Source of the DNA: Climacium dendroides
Lineage: Eukaryota > Streptophyta > Bryopsida > Hypnales > Climaciaceae
NCBI GenBank assembly: GCA_950106755.1
Contig: CATNNA010000001.1
Span: 1,302,001 to 1,366,000, forward strand
Direction: 5' to 3'
DNA length: 64,000 nt
The first letter of the stretch is position 1, and the number at the start of each line of letters is the position of its first letter. The notes beneath the pieces were generated by a model. The model was not told where the DNA came from, ran no database searches, and saw nothing but the letters and a program-made list of their open reading frames with translations. A program made the position numbers and the translations under genes. Shown here piece after piece: positions 39,583-53,890 of this stretch.

Positions 39583-41979
39583 TTTGACTTAGAAGCATGT
39601 ACGAAAACAAAACACACAAGTTGCAATTGTTCAAAATAATTAGGATTCATGGAAAAACTTCATTTTAAGACAACCCTATTGCTTTCCTACACTGACTTCT
39701 TCATTTGAAATGGATTTCAAAACAAACACTCGAAAAATCATGCTATATTGAATACAAACCAAACCAATAAATTATATGGGTTTGACTTAGAAGCATGTAC
39801 GAAAACAAAACACACAAGTTGCAATTGTTCAAAATAATTAGGATTCATGGAAAAACTTCATTTTAAGACAACCCTATTGCTTTCCTACACTGACTTCTTC
39901 ATTTGAAATGGATTTGAAAACAAACACTCGAAAAATCATGCTGTATTGAATACAAACCAAACCAATAAATTATATCGGTTTGACGTGGAAGCATGTCCAA
40001 AAACAAAACACACAAGTTGCAATTGTTCAAAATAATTAGGATTCATGGAAAAACTTCATTTTAAGACAACCCTATTGCTTTCCTACATTGTCTTCTTCAT
40101 TTGAAATGGATTTCAAAACAAACACTCGGAAAATCATGTTGTATTGAATACAAACCAAACCAATAAATTATATGGGTTTGACGTGGAAGCATGTCCAAAA
40201 ACAAAACACACAAGTTGCAATTGTTCAAAATAATTAGGATTCATGGAAAAACTTCATTTTAAGACAACCCTTTTGCTTTCTTACATTGTCTTCTTCATTT
40301 GAAATGGATTTCAAAACAAACACTCGAAAAATCATGCTATATTGAATACAAACCAGACCAATAAATTATATGGGTTTGACTTAGAAGCATGTCCAAAAAC
40401 AAAACACACAAGTTGCAATTGTTCAAAATAATTAGGATTCATGGAAAAACTTCATTTTAAGACAACCCTATTGCTTTCCTACATTGTCTTCTTCATTTGA
40501 AATGGATTTCAAAACAAACACTCGAAAAATCATGTTGTAATGAATACAAACCAAACCAATAAATTATATGGGTTTGACTTAGAAGCATGTCCAAAAACAA
40601 AACACACAAGTTGCAATTGTTCAGAATAATTAGGATTCATGGAAAAACTTCATTTTAAGACAACCCTATTGCTTTCCTACATTGTCTTCTTCATTTGAAA
40701 TGGATTTCAAAACAAACACTCGGAAAATCATGTTGTATTGAATACAAACCAAACCAATAAATTATATGGGTTTGACGTGGAAGCATGTCCAAAAACAAAA
40801 CACACAAGTTGCAATTGTTCAAAATAATTAGGATTCATGGAAAAACTTCATTTTAAGACAACCCTTTTGCTTTCTTACATTGTCTTCTTCATTTGAAATG
40901 GATTTCAAAACAAACACTCGAAAAATCATGCTATATTGAATACAAACCAGACCAATAAATTATATGGGTTTGACTTAGAAGCATGTCCAAAAACAAAACA
41001 CACAAGTTGCAATTGTTCAAAATAATTAGGATTCATGGAAAAACTTCATTTTAAGACAACCCTATTGCTTTCCTACATTGTCTTCTTCATTTGAAATGGA
41101 TTTCAAAACAAACACTCGAAAAATCATGTTGTAATGAATACAAACCAAACCAATAAATTATATGGGTTTGACTTAGAAGCATGTCCAAAAACAAAACACA
41201 CAAGTTGCAATTGTTCAGAATAATTAGGATTCATGGAAAAACTTCATTTTAAGACAACACTATTGCTTTCCTACATTGTCTTCTTCATTTGAAATGGATT
41301 TCAAAACAAACACTCGAAAAATCATGTTGTAATGAATACAAACCAAACCAATAAATTATATGGGTTTGACGTGGAAGCATGTCCAAAAACAAAACACACA
41401 AGTTGCAATTGTTCAAAATAATTAGGATTCATGGAAAAACTTCATTTTAAGACAACCCTTTTGCTTTCTTACATTGTCTTCTTCATTTGAAATGGATTTC
41501 AAAACAAACACTCGAAAAATCATGCTATATTGAATACAAACCAGACCAATAAATTATATGGGTTTGACTTAGAAGCATGTCCAAAAACAAAACACACAAG
41601 TTGCAATTGTTCAAAATAATTAGGATTCATGGAAAAACTTCATTTTAAGACAACCCTATTCCTTTCCTAGACTGTCTTCTTCATTTGAAATGGATTTCAA
41701 AACAAACACTCGAAAAATCATGGTGTATTGAATACAAACCAAACCAATAAATTATATCGGTTTGACGTGGAAGCATGTCCAAAAACAAAACACACAAGTT
41801 GCAATTGTTCAAAATAATTAGGATTCATGGAAAAACTTCATTTTCAGACAACCCTATTGCTTTCCTACACTGACTTCTTCATTTGAAATGGATTTCAAAA
41901 CAAACACTCGAAAAATCATGCTGTATTGAATACAAACCAAACCAATAAATTATATGGGTTTGACTTAGAAGCATGTACG

Positions 41980-42430
41980 AAAACAAAACACACAAGTTGC
42001 AATTGTTCAAAATAATTAGGATTCATGGAAAAACTTCATTTTAAGACAACCCTATTGCTTTCCTACACTGACTTCTTCATTTGAAATGGATTTCAAAACA
42101 AACACTCGAAGAATCATGCTGTATTGAATACAAACCAAACCAATAAATTATATCGGTTTGACGTGGAAGCATGTCCAAAAACAAAACACACAAGTTGCAA
42201 TTGTTCAAAATAATTAGGATTCATGGAAAAACTTCATTTTAAGACAACCCTATTGCTTTCCTACACTGACTTCTTCATTTGAAATGGATTTCAAAACAAA
42301 CACTCGAAGAATCATGCTGTATTGAATACAAACCAAACCAATAAATTATATCGGTTTGACGTGGAAGCATGTCCAAAAACAAAACACACAAGTTGCAATT
42401 GTTCAAAATAATTAGGATTCATGGAAAAAC
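41980..42430 (+). repeat. Single-monomer tandem duplication (period 198, about 2.3 identical copies)
   Basis: The private change CTCGAAGAATC (A to G) occurs at 42105 and again 198 bp later at 42303. All other variable sites agree over 41980-42430: CACTGACTTC, CTGTATTG, CGGTTTGACGTGG. The limits are the GTACGAAAAC variant on the left and AAAACCTCATT (C at 42431) on the right. It shows that unequal exchange here can act in steps of one monomer. Confidence 0.8.
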
Positions 42431-43198
42431 CTCATTTTAAGACAACCCTATTGCTTTCCTACATTGTCTTCTTCATTTGAAATGGATTTCAAAACAAACA
42501 CTCTTAAAATCATGCTGTATTGAATACAAACCAAAACAATAAATTATATCGGTTTGACGTGGAAGCATGTCCAAAAACAAAACACACAAGTTGCAATTGT
42601 TCAAAATAATTAGGATTCATGGAAAAACTTCATTTTAAGACAACCCTATTGCTTTCCTACATTGTCTTCTTCATTTGAAATGGATTTCAAAACAAACACT
42701 CGGAAAATCATGCTATATTGAATACAAACCAGACCAATAAATTATATGGGTTTGACTTAGAAGCATGTCCAAAAACAAAACACACAAGTTGCAATTGTTC
42801 AAAATAATTAGGATTCATGGAAAAACTTCATTTTAAGACAACCCTATTGCTTTCCTACATTGTCTTCTTCATTTGAAATGGATTTCAAAACAAACACTCG
42901 AAAAATCATGTTGTAATGAATACAAACCAAACCAATAAATTATATGGGTTTGACTTAGAAGCATGTCCAAAAACAAAACACACAAGTTGCAATTGTTCAA
43001 AATAATTAGGATTCATGGAAAAACTTCATTTTAAGACAACACTATTGCTTTCCTACACTGTCTTCTTCATTTGAAATGGATTTCAAAACAAACATTCGGA
43101 AAATCATGCTGTATTGAATACAAACCAAACTAATAAATTATATGGGTTTGACTTAGAAGCATGTCCAAAAACAAAACACACAAGTTGCAATTGTTCAG

Positions 43199-43905
43199 AA
43201 TAATTAGGATTCATGGAAAAACTTCATTTTAAGACAACCCTATTGCTTTCCTACACTGTCTTCTTCATTTGAAATGGATTTCAAAACAAACAGTCGAAAA
43301 ATCATGTTGTATTGAATACAAACCAAACCAATAAATTATATCGGTTTGACGTGGAAGCATGTCCAAAAACAAAACACACAAGTTGCAATTGTTCAAAATA
43401 ATTAGGATTCATGGAAAAACTTCATTTTAAGACAACCCTATTGCTTTCCTACACTGACTTCTTCATTTGAAATGGATTTCAAAACAAACACTCGAAAAAT
43501 CATGCTATATTGAATACAAACCAAACCAATAAATTATATGGGTTTGACTTAGAAGCATGTACGAAAACAAAACACACAAGTTGCAATTGTTCAAAATAAT
43601 TAGGATTCATGGAAAAACTTCATTTTAAGACAACCCTATTGCTTTCCTACATTGTCTTCTTCATTTGAAATGGATTTCAAAACAAACAGTCGAAAAATCA
43701 TGTTGTATTGAATACAAACGAAACCAATAAATTATATCGGTTTGACGTGGAAGCATGTCCAAAAACAAAACACACAAGTTGCAATTGTTCAGAATAATTA
43801 GGATTCATGGAAAAACTTCATTTTAAGACAACCCTATTGCTTTCCTACACTGTCTTCTTCATTTGAAATGGATTTCAAAACAAACAGTCGAAAAATCATG
43901 TTGTA
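43199..43905 (+). repeat. Block K, copy 2
   Basis: Downstream copy of 32903-33609, with GTACGAAAAC (43558), CAAACGAAACC (43717) and TTCAGAATAATT (43788) in the same order. It ends at 43906, where this copy has TTGTAATG and copy 1 has TTGTATTG. It opens zone IV, in which this monomer series recurs many times. Confidence 0.78.
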
Positions 43906-44584
43906 ATGAATACAAACCAAACCAATAAATTATATGGGTTTGACTTAGAAGCATGTCCAAAAACAAAACACACAAGTTGCAATTGTTCAAAATAATTAGG
44001 ATTCATGGAAAAACTTCATTTTAAGACAACCCTATTGCTTTCCTACACTGTCTTCTTCATTTGAAATGGATTTCAAAACAAACAGTCGAAAAATCATGTT
44101 GTATTGAATACAAACCAAACCAATAAATTATATCGGTTTGACGTGGAAGCATGTCCAAAAACAAAACACACAAGTTGCAATTGTTCAAAATAATTAGGAT
44201 TCATGGAAAAACTTCATTTTAAGACAACCCTATTGCTTTCCTACACTGTCTTCTTCATTTGAAAAGGATTTCAAAACAAACACTCGAAAAATCATGTTGT
44301 ATTGAATACAAACCAAACCAATAAATTATATCGGTTCGACGTGGAAGCATATCCAAAAACAAAACACACAAGTTGCAATTGTTCAAAATAATTAGTATTT
44401 ATGGAAAAACTTCATTTTAAGACAACCCTATTGCTTTCCTACATTGTCTTCTTTATTTGAAATGGATTTGAAAACAAACACTCGAAAAATCATGTTGTAT
44501 TGAATACAAACCAAACCAATAAATTATATCGGTTTGACGTGGAAGCATGTCCAAAAACAAAACACACAAGTTGCAATTGTTCAA

Positions 44585-46365
44585 AATAATTAGGATTCAT
44601 GGAAAAACTTCATTTTAAGACAACCCTATTGCTTTCCTACACTGTCTTCTTCATTTGAAATGGATTTCAAAACAAACAGTCGAAAAATCATGTTGTATTG
44701 AATACAAACCAAACCAATAAATTATATCGGTTTGACGTGGAAGCATGTCCAAAAACAAAACACACAAGTTGCAATTGTTCAAAATAATTAGGATTCATGG
44801 AAAAACTTCATTTTAAGACAACCCTATTGCTTTCCTACATTGTCTTCTTCATTTGAAATGGATTTGAAAACAAACACTCGAAAAATCATGGTGTATTGAA
44901 TACAAACCAAACCAATAAATTATATCGGTTTGACGTGGAAGCATGTCCAAAAACAAAACACACAAGTTGCAATTGTTCAAAATAATTAGGATTCATGGAA
45001 AAACTTCATTTTAAGACAACCCTATTGCTTTCCTACATTGTCTTCTTCATTTGAAATGGATTTCAAAACAAACACTCGAAAAATCATGTTGTAATGAATA
45101 CAAACCAAACCAATAAATTATATGGGTTTGACGTGGAAGCATGTCCAAAAACAAAACACACAAGTTGCAATTGTTCAAAATAATTAGGATTCATGGAAAA
45201 ACTTCATTTTAAGACAACCCTTTTGCTTTCTTACATTGTCTTCTTCATTTGAAATGGATTTCAAAACAAACACTCGGAAAATCATGCTATATTGAATACA
45301 AACCAGACCAATAAATTATATGGGTTTGACTTAGAAGCATGTCCAAAAACAAAACACACAAGTTGCAATTGTTCAGAATAATTAGGATTCATGGAAAAAC
45401 TTCATTTTAAGACAACCCTATTGCTTTCCTACACTGTCTTCTTCATTTGAAATGGATTTCAAAACAAACAGTCGAAAAATCATGTTGTATTGAATACAAA
45501 CCAAACCAATAAATTATATCGGTTTGACGTGGAAGCATGTCCAAAAACAAAACACACAAGTTGCAATTGTTCAAAATAATTAGGATTCATGGAAAAACTT
45601 CATTTTAAGACAACCCTATTGCTTTCCTACACTGACTTCTTCATTTGAAATGGATTTCAAAACAAACACTCGAAAAATCATGCTATATTGAATACAAACC
45701 AAACCAATAAATTATATGGGTTTGACTTAGAAGCATGTACGAAAACAAAACACACAAGTTGCAATTGTTCAAAATAATTAGGATTCATGGAAAAACTTCA
45801 TTTTAAGACAACCCTATTGCTTTCCTACATTGTCTTCTTCATTTGAAATGGATTTCAAAACAAACAGTCGAAAAATCATGTTGTATTGAATACAAACGAA
45901 ACCAATAAATTATATCGGTTTGACGTGGAAGCATGTCCAAAAACAAAACACACAAGTTGCAATTGTTCAGAATAATTAGGATTCATGGAAAAACTTCATT
46001 TTAAGACAACCCTATTGCTTTCCTACACTGTCTTCTTCATTTGAAATGGATTTCAAAACAAACAGTCGAAAAATCATGTTGTAATGAATACAAACCAAAC
46101 CAATAAATTATATGGGTTTGACTTAGAAGCATGTCCAAAAACAAAACACACAAGTTGCAATTGTTCAAAATAATTAGGATTCATGGAAAAACTTCATTTT
46201 AAGACAACACTATTGCTTTCCTACACTGTCTTCTTCATTTGAAATGGATTTCAAAACAAACATTCGGAAAATCATGCTGTATTGAATACAAACCAAACCA
46301 ATAAATTATATGGGTTTGACTTAGAAGCATGTCCAAAAACAAAACACACAAGTTGCAATTGTTCA
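44585..46365 (+). repeat. 9-monomer block L, copy 1 (1781 bp)
   Basis: Matches 47951-49731 at an offset of 3366 bp (17 monomers), with no difference seen. Order: AACAGTCG, TTTGAAAAC with ATGGTGTATTG (44888), TTGTAATG, CCCTTTTGCTTTCTTAC (45218), CAGACC, TTCAGAATAATT (45372), AACAGTCG, CTATATTG, GTACGAAAAC (45736), CAAACGAAACC (45895), TTCAGAATAATT, AACAGTCG with TTGTAATG, and ACACTATT with CATTCGG (46261). Confidence 0.85.
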
Positions 46366-47950
46366 GAATAATTAGGATTCATGGAAAAACTTCATTTTAA
46401 GACAACCCTATTGCTTTCCTACACTGTCTTCTTCATTTGAAATGGATTTCAAAACAAACAGTCGAAAAATCATGTTGTATTGAATACAAACCAAACCAAT
46501 AAATTATATCGGTTTGACGTGGAAGCATGTCCAAAAACAAAACACACAAGTTGCAATTGTTCAAAATAATTAGGATTCATGGAAAAACTTCATTTTAAGA
46601 CAACACTATTGCTTTCCTACATTGTCTTCTTCATTTGAAATGGATTTCAAAACAAACACTCGAAAAATCATGTTGTAATGAATACAAACCAAACTAATAA
46701 ATTATATCGGTTTGACGTGGAAGCATGTCCAAAAACAAAACACACAAGTTGCAATTGTTCAAAATAATTAGGATTCATGGAAAAACTTCATTTTAAGACA
46801 ACCCTTTTGCTTTCCTACATTGTCTTCTTCATTTGAAATGGATTTCAAAACAAACACTCGGAAAATCATGCTATATTGAATACAAACCAGACCAATAAAT
46901 TATATGGGTTTGACTTAGAAGCATGTCCAAAAACAAAACACACAAGTTGCAATTGTTCAAAATAATTAGGATTCATGGAAAAACTTCATTTTAAGACAAC
47001 CCTATTGCTTTCCTACATTGTCTTCTTCATTTGAAATGGATTTCAAAACAAACACTCGAAAAATCATGTTGTAATGAATACAAACCAAACCAATAAATTA
47101 TATGGGTTTGACTTAGAAGCATGTCCAAAAACAAAACACACAAGTTGCAATTGTTCAAAATAATTAGGATTCATGGAAAAACTTCATTTTAAGACAACAC
47201 TATTGCTTTCCTACACTGTCTTCTTCATTTGAAATGGATTTCAAAACAAACATTCGGAAAATCATGCTGTATTGAATACAAACCAAACCAATAAATTATA
47301 TGGGTTTGACTTAGAAGCATGTCCAAAAACAAAACACACAAGTTGCAATTGTTCAGAATAATTAGGATTCATGGAAAAACTTCATTTTAAGACAACCCTA
47401 TTGCTTTCCTACACTGTCTTCTTCATTTGAAATGGATTTCAAAACAAACACTCGAAAAATCATGTTGTAATGAATACAAACCAAACCAATAAATTATATC
47501 GGTTTGACGTGGAAGCATGTCCAAAAACAAAACACACAAGTTGCAATTGTTCAAAATAATTAGGATTCATGGAAAAACTTCATTTTAAGACAACCCTATT
47601 GCTTTCCTACACTGACTTCTTCATTTGAAATGGATTTCAAAACAAACACTCGAAAAATCATGCTATATTGAATACAAACCAAACCAATAAATTATATGGG
47701 TTTGACTTAGAAGCATGTACGAAAACAAAACACACAAGTTGCAATTGTTCAAAATAATTAGGATTCATGGAAAAACTTCATTTTAAGACAACCCTATTGC
47801 TTTCCTACATTGTCTTCTTCATTTGAAATGGATTTCAAAACAAACAGTCGAAAAATCATGTTGTATTGAATACAAACGAAACCAATAAATTATATCGGTT
47901 TGACGTGGAAGCATGTCCAAAAACAAAACACACAAGTTGCAATTGTTCAG

Positions 47951-49731
47951 AATAATTAGGATTCATGGAAAAACTTCATTTTAAGACAACCCTATTGCTT
48001 TCCTACACTGTCTTCTTCATTTGAAATGGATTTCAAAACAAACAGTCGAAAAATCATGTTGTATTGAATACAAACCAAACCAATAAATTATATCGGTTTG
48101 ACGTGGAAGCATGTCCAAAAACAAAACACACAAGTTGCAATTGTTCAAAATAATTAGGATTCATGGAAAAACTTCATTTTAAGACAACCCTATTGCTTTC
48201 CTACATTGTCTTCTTCATTTGAAATGGATTTGAAAACAAACACTCGAAAAATCATGGTGTATTGAATACAAACCAAACCAATAAATTATATCGGTTTGAC
48301 GTGGAAGCATGTCCAAAAACAAAACACACAAGTTGCAATTGTTCAAAATAATTAGGATTCATGGAAAAACTTCATTTTAAGACAACCCTATTGCTTTCCT
48401 ACATTGTCTTCTTCATTTGAAATGGATTTCAAAACAAACACTCGAAAAATCATGTTGTAATGAATACAAACCAAACCAATAAATTATATGGGTTTGACGT
48501 GGAAGCATGTCCAAAAACAAAACACACAAGTTGCAATTGTTCAAAATAATTAGGATTCATGGAAAAACTTCATTTTAAGACAACCCTTTTGCTTTCTTAC
48601 ATTGTCTTCTTCATTTGAAATGGATTTCAAAACAAACACTCGGAAAATCATGCTATATTGAATACAAACCAGACCAATAAATTATATGGGTTTGACTTAG
48701 AAGCATGTCCAAAAACAAAACACACAAGTTGCAATTGTTCAGAATAATTAGGATTCATGGAAAAACTTCATTTTAAGACAACCCTATTGCTTTCCTACAC
48801 TGTCTTCTTCATTTGAAATGGATTTCAAAACAAACAGTCGAAAAATCATGTTGTATTGAATACAAACCAAACCAATAAATTATATCGGTTTGACGTGGAA
48901 GCATGTCCAAAAACAAAACACACAAGTTGCAATTGTTCAAAATAATTAGGATTCATGGAAAAACTTCATTTTAAGACAACCCTATTGCTTTCCTACACTG
49001 ACTTCTTCATTTGAAATGGATTTCAAAACAAACACTCGAAAAATCATGCTATATTGAATACAAACCAAACCAATAAATTATATGGGTTTGACTTAGAAGC
49101 ATGTACGAAAACAAAACACACAAGTTGCAATTGTTCAAAATAATTAGGATTCATGGAAAAACTTCATTTTAAGACAACCCTATTGCTTTCCTACATTGTC
49201 TTCTTCATTTGAAATGGATTTCAAAACAAACAGTCGAAAAATCATGTTGTATTGAATACAAACGAAACCAATAAATTATATCGGTTTGACGTGGAAGCAT
49301 GTCCAAAAACAAAACACACAAGTTGCAATTGTTCAGAATAATTAGGATTCATGGAAAAACTTCATTTTAAGACAACCCTATTGCTTTCCTACACTGTCTT
49401 CTTCATTTGAAATGGATTTCAAAACAAACAGTCGAAAAATCATGTTGTAATGAATACAAACCAAACCAATAAATTATATGGGTTTGACTTAGAAGCATGT
49501 CCAAAAACAAAACACACAAGTTGCAATTGTTCAAAATAATTAGGATTCATGGAAAAACTTCATTTTAAGACAACACTATTGCTTTCCTACACTGTCTTCT
49601 TCATTTGAAATGGATTTCAAAACAAACATTCGGAAAATCATGCTGTATTGAATACAAACCAAACCAATAAATTATATGGGTTTGACTTAGAAGCATGTCC
49701 AAAAACAAAACACACAAGTTGCAATTGTTCA
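47951..49731 (+). repeat. 9-monomer block L, copy 2 (1781 bp)
   Basis: Copy of 44585-46365. The markers repeat 3366 bp later: ATGGTGTATTG (48254), CCCTTTTGCTTTCTTAC (48584), GTACGAAAAC (49102), CAAACGAAACC (49261) and CATTCGG (49627). Limits are G at 47950 (A at 44584) and A at 49732 (G at 46366). The 46366-47950 stretch between the copies contains a further shorter match: 45492-46082 recurs at 47472-48062, 10 monomers apart. Confidence 0.85.
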
Positions 49732-51217
49732 AAATAATTAGGATTCATGGAAAAACTTCATTTTAAGACAACCCTATTGCTTTCCTACATTGTCTTCTTC
49801 ATTTGAAATGGATTTCAAAACAAACAGTCGAAAAATCATGTTGTATTGAATACAAACCAAACCAATAAATTATATCGGTTTGACGTGGAAGCATGTCCAA
49901 AAACAAAACACACAAGTTGCAATTGTTCAAAATAATTAGGATTCATGGAAAAACTTCATTTTAAGACAACACTATTGCTTTCCTACATTGTCTTCTTCAT
50001 TTGAAATGGATTTCAAAACAAACACTCGAAAAATCATGTTGTAATGAATACAAACCAAACTAATAAATTATATCGGTTTGACGTGGAAGCATGTCCAAAA
50101 ACAAAACACACAAGTTGCAATTGTTCAAAATAATTAGGATTCATGGAAAAACTTCATTTTAAGACAACCCTTTTGCTTTCCTACATTGTCTTCTTCATTT
50201 GAAATGGATTTCAAAACAAACACTCGGAAAATCATGCTATATTGAATACAAACCAGACCAATAAATTATATGGGTTTGACTTAGAAGCATGTCCAAAAAC
50301 AAAACACACAAGTTGCAATTGTTCAAAATAATTAGGATTCATGGAAAAACTTCATTTTAAGACAACACTATTGCTTTCCTAGACTGTCTTCTTCATTTGA
50401 AATGGATTTCAAAACAAACACTCGAAAAATCATGTTGTAATGAATACAAACCAAACTAATAAATTATATCGGTTTGACGTGGAAGCATGTCCAAAAACAA
50501 AACACACAAGTTGCAATTGTTCAAAATAATTAGGATTCATGGAAAAACTTCATTTTAAGACAACCCTTTTGCTTTCCTACATTGTCTTCTTCATTTGAAA
50601 TGGATTTCAAAACAAACACTCGGAAAATCATGCTATATTGAATACAAACCAGACCAATAAATTATATGGGTTTGACTTAGAAGCATGTCCAAAAACAAAA
50701 CACACAAGTTGCAATTGTTCAAAATAATTAGGATTCATGGAAAAACTTCATTTTAAGACAACCCTATTGCTTTCCTACATTGTCTTCTTCATTTGAAATG
50801 GATTTCAAAACAAACACTCGAAAAATCATGTTGTAATGAATACAAACCAAACTAATAAATTATATCGGTTTGACGTGGAAGCATGTCCAAAAACAAAACA
50901 CACAAGTTGCAATTGTTCAAAATAATTAGGATTCATGGAAAAACTTCATTTTAAGACAACCCTTTTGCTTTCCTACATTGTCTTCTTCATTTGAAATGGA
51001 TTTCAAAACAAACACTCGGAAAATCATGCTATATTGAATACAAACCAGACCAATAAATTATATGGGTTTGACTTAGAAGCATGTCCAAAAACAAAACACA
51101 CAAGTTGCAATTGTTCAAAATAATTAGGATTCATGGAAAAACTTCATTTTAAGACAACCCTATTGCTTTCCTACATTGTCTTCTTCATTTGAAATGGATT
51201 TCAAAACAAACACTCGA

Positions 51218-52108
51218 AAAATCATGTTGTAATGAATACAAACCAAACCAATAAATTATATGGGTTTGACTTAGAAGCATGTCCAAAAACAAAACACACA
51301 AGTTGCAATTGTTCAAAATAATTAGGATTCATGGAAAAACTTCATTTTAAGACAACCCTATTGCTTTCCTAAACTGACTTCTTCATTTGAAATGGATTTC
51401 AAAACAAACACTCGAAAAATCATGCTATATTGAATACAAACCAAACCAATAAATTATATGGGTTTGACTTAGAAGCATGTACGAAAACAAAACACACAAG
51501 TTGCAATTGTTCAAAATAATTAGGATTCATGGAAAAACTTCATTTTAAGACAACCCTATTGCTTTCCTACATTGTCTTCTTCATTTGAAATGGATTTCAA
51601 AACAAACAGTCGAAAAATCATGTTGTATTGAATACAAACGAAACCAATAAATTATATCGGTTTGACGTGGAAGCATGTCCAAAAACAAAACACACAAGTT
51701 GCAATTGTTCAGAATAATTAGGATTCATGGAAAAACTTCATTTTAAGACAACCCTATTGCTTTCCTACACTGTCTTCTTCATTTGAAATGGATTTCAAAA
51801 CAAACAGTCGAAAAATCATGTTGTAATGAATACAAACCAAACCAATAAATTATATGGGTTTGACTTAGAAGCATGTCCAAAAACAAAACACACAAGTTGC
51901 AATTGTTCAAAATAATTAGGATTCATGGAAAAACTTCATTTTAAGACAACCCTATTGCTTTCCTAAACTGACTTCTTCATTTGAAATGGATTTCAAAACA
52001 AACACTCGAAAAATCATGCTATATTGAATACAAACCAAACCAATAAATTATATGGGTTTGACTTAGAAGCATGTACGAAAACAAAACACACAAGTTGCAA
52101 TTGTTCAA
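51218..52108 (+). repeat. Block M, partial upstream copy
   Basis: Shares the M series at an offset of 1782 bp (51218 onward against 53000 onward): CTAAACTGAC (51369), GTACGAAAAC (51478), CAAACGAAACC (51637), TTCAGAATAATT and AACAGTCG with TTGTAATG. From about 51.95 kb the copies diverge: this copy has CCCTATT and a second CTAAACTGAC (51963) where the later copy has ACACTATT with CATTCGG. It looks like a shortened or recombined M unit. Confidence 0.65.
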
Positions 52109-53890
52109 AATAATTAGGATTCATGGAAAAACTTCATTTTAAGACAACCCTATTGCTTTCCTACACTGTCTTCTTCATTTGAAATGGATTTCAAAACAAA
52201 CAGTCGAAAAATCATGTTGTATTGAATACAAACCAAACCAATAAATTATATCGGTTTGACGTGGAAGCATGTCCAAAAACAAAACACACAAGTTGCAATT
52301 GTTCAAAATAATTAGGATTCATGGAAAAACTTCATTTTAAGACAACCCTATTGCTTTCCTACACTGACTTCTTCATTTGAAATGGATTTCAAAACAAACA
52401 CTCGAAAAATCATGCTATATTGAATACAAACCAAACCAATAAATTATATGGGTTTGACTTAGAAGCATGTACGAAAACAAAACACACAAGTTGCAATTGT
52501 TCAAAATAATTAGGATTCATGGAAAAACTTCATTTTAAGACAACCCTATTGCTTTCCTACATTGTCTTCTTCATTTGAAATGGATTTCAAAACAAACAGT
52601 CGAAAAATCATGTTGTATTGAATACAAACGAAACCAATAAATTATATCGGTTTGACGTGGAAGCATGTCCAAAAACAAAACACACAAGTTGCAATTGTTC
52701 AGAATAATTAGGATTCATGGAAAAACTTCATTTTAAGACAACCCTATTGCTTTCCTACACTGTCTTCTTCATTTGAAATGGATTTCAAAACAAACAGTCG
52801 AAAAATCATGTTGTATTGAATACAAACCAAACCAATAAATTATATCGGTTTGACGTGGAAGCATGTCCAAAAACAAAACACACAAGTTGCAATTGTTCAA
52901 AATAATTAGGATTCATGGAAAAACTTCATTTTAAGACAACCCTATTGCTTTCCTACATTGTCTTCTTCATTTGAAATGGATTTCAAAACAAACACTCGAG
53001 AAATCATGTTGTAATGAATACAAACCAAACCAATAAATTATATGGGTTTGACTTAGAAGCATGTCCAAAAACAAAACACACAAGTTGCAATTGTTCAAAA
53101 TAATTAGGATTCATGGAAAAACTTCATTTTAAGACAACCCTATTGCTTTCCTAAACTGACTTCTTCATTTGAAATGGATTTCAAAACAAACACTCGAAAA
53201 ATCATGCTATATTGAATACAAACCAAACCAATAAATTATATGGGTTTGACTTAGAAGCATGTACGAAAACAAAACACACAAGTTGCAATTGTTCAAAATA
53301 ATTAGGATTCATGGAAAAACTTCATTTTAAGACAACACTATTGCTTTCCTACATTGTCTTCTTCATTTGAAATGGATTTCAAAACAAACAGTCGAAAAAT
53401 CATGTTGTATTGAATACAAACGAAACCAATAAATTATATCGGTTTGACGTGGAAGCATGTCCAAAAACAAAACACACAAGTTGCAATTGTTCAGAATAAT
53501 TAGGATTCATGGAAAAACTTCATTTTAAGACAACCCTATTGCTTTCCTACACTGTCTTCTTCATTTGAAATGGATTTCAAAACAAACAGTCGAAAAATCA
53601 TGTTGTAATGAATACAAACCAAACCAATAAATTATATGGGTTTGACTTAGAAGCATGTCCAAAAACAAAACACACAAGTTGCAATTGTTCAAAATAATTA
53701 GGATTCATGGAAAAACTTCATTTTAAGACAACACTATTGCTTTCCTACACTGTCTTCTTCATTTGAAATGGATTTCAAAACAAACATTCGGAAAATCATG
53801 CTGTATTGAATACAAACCAAACCAATAAATTATATGTGTTTGACTTAGAAGCATGTCCAAAAACAAAACACACAAGTTGCAATTGTTCAG
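52109..53890 (+). repeat. 9-monomer HOR block M, copy 1 (1782 bp)
   Basis: Direct tandem with 53891-55672, offset 1782 bp (9 x 198). Order: AACAGTCG, CTATATTG, GTACGAAAAC (52468), CAAACGAAACC (52627), TTCAGAATAATT, ACTCGAGAAATC (52993, making a CTCGAG site), CTAAACTGAC (53151), GTACGAAAAC (53260), CAAACGAAACC (53419), TTCAGAATAATT, ACACTATT with CATTCGG (53785) and ATATGTGTTTGAC (53833). Differences from copy 2 that I saw are A at 53337 (C at 55119) and C at 53552 (T at 55334). Confidence 0.87.
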
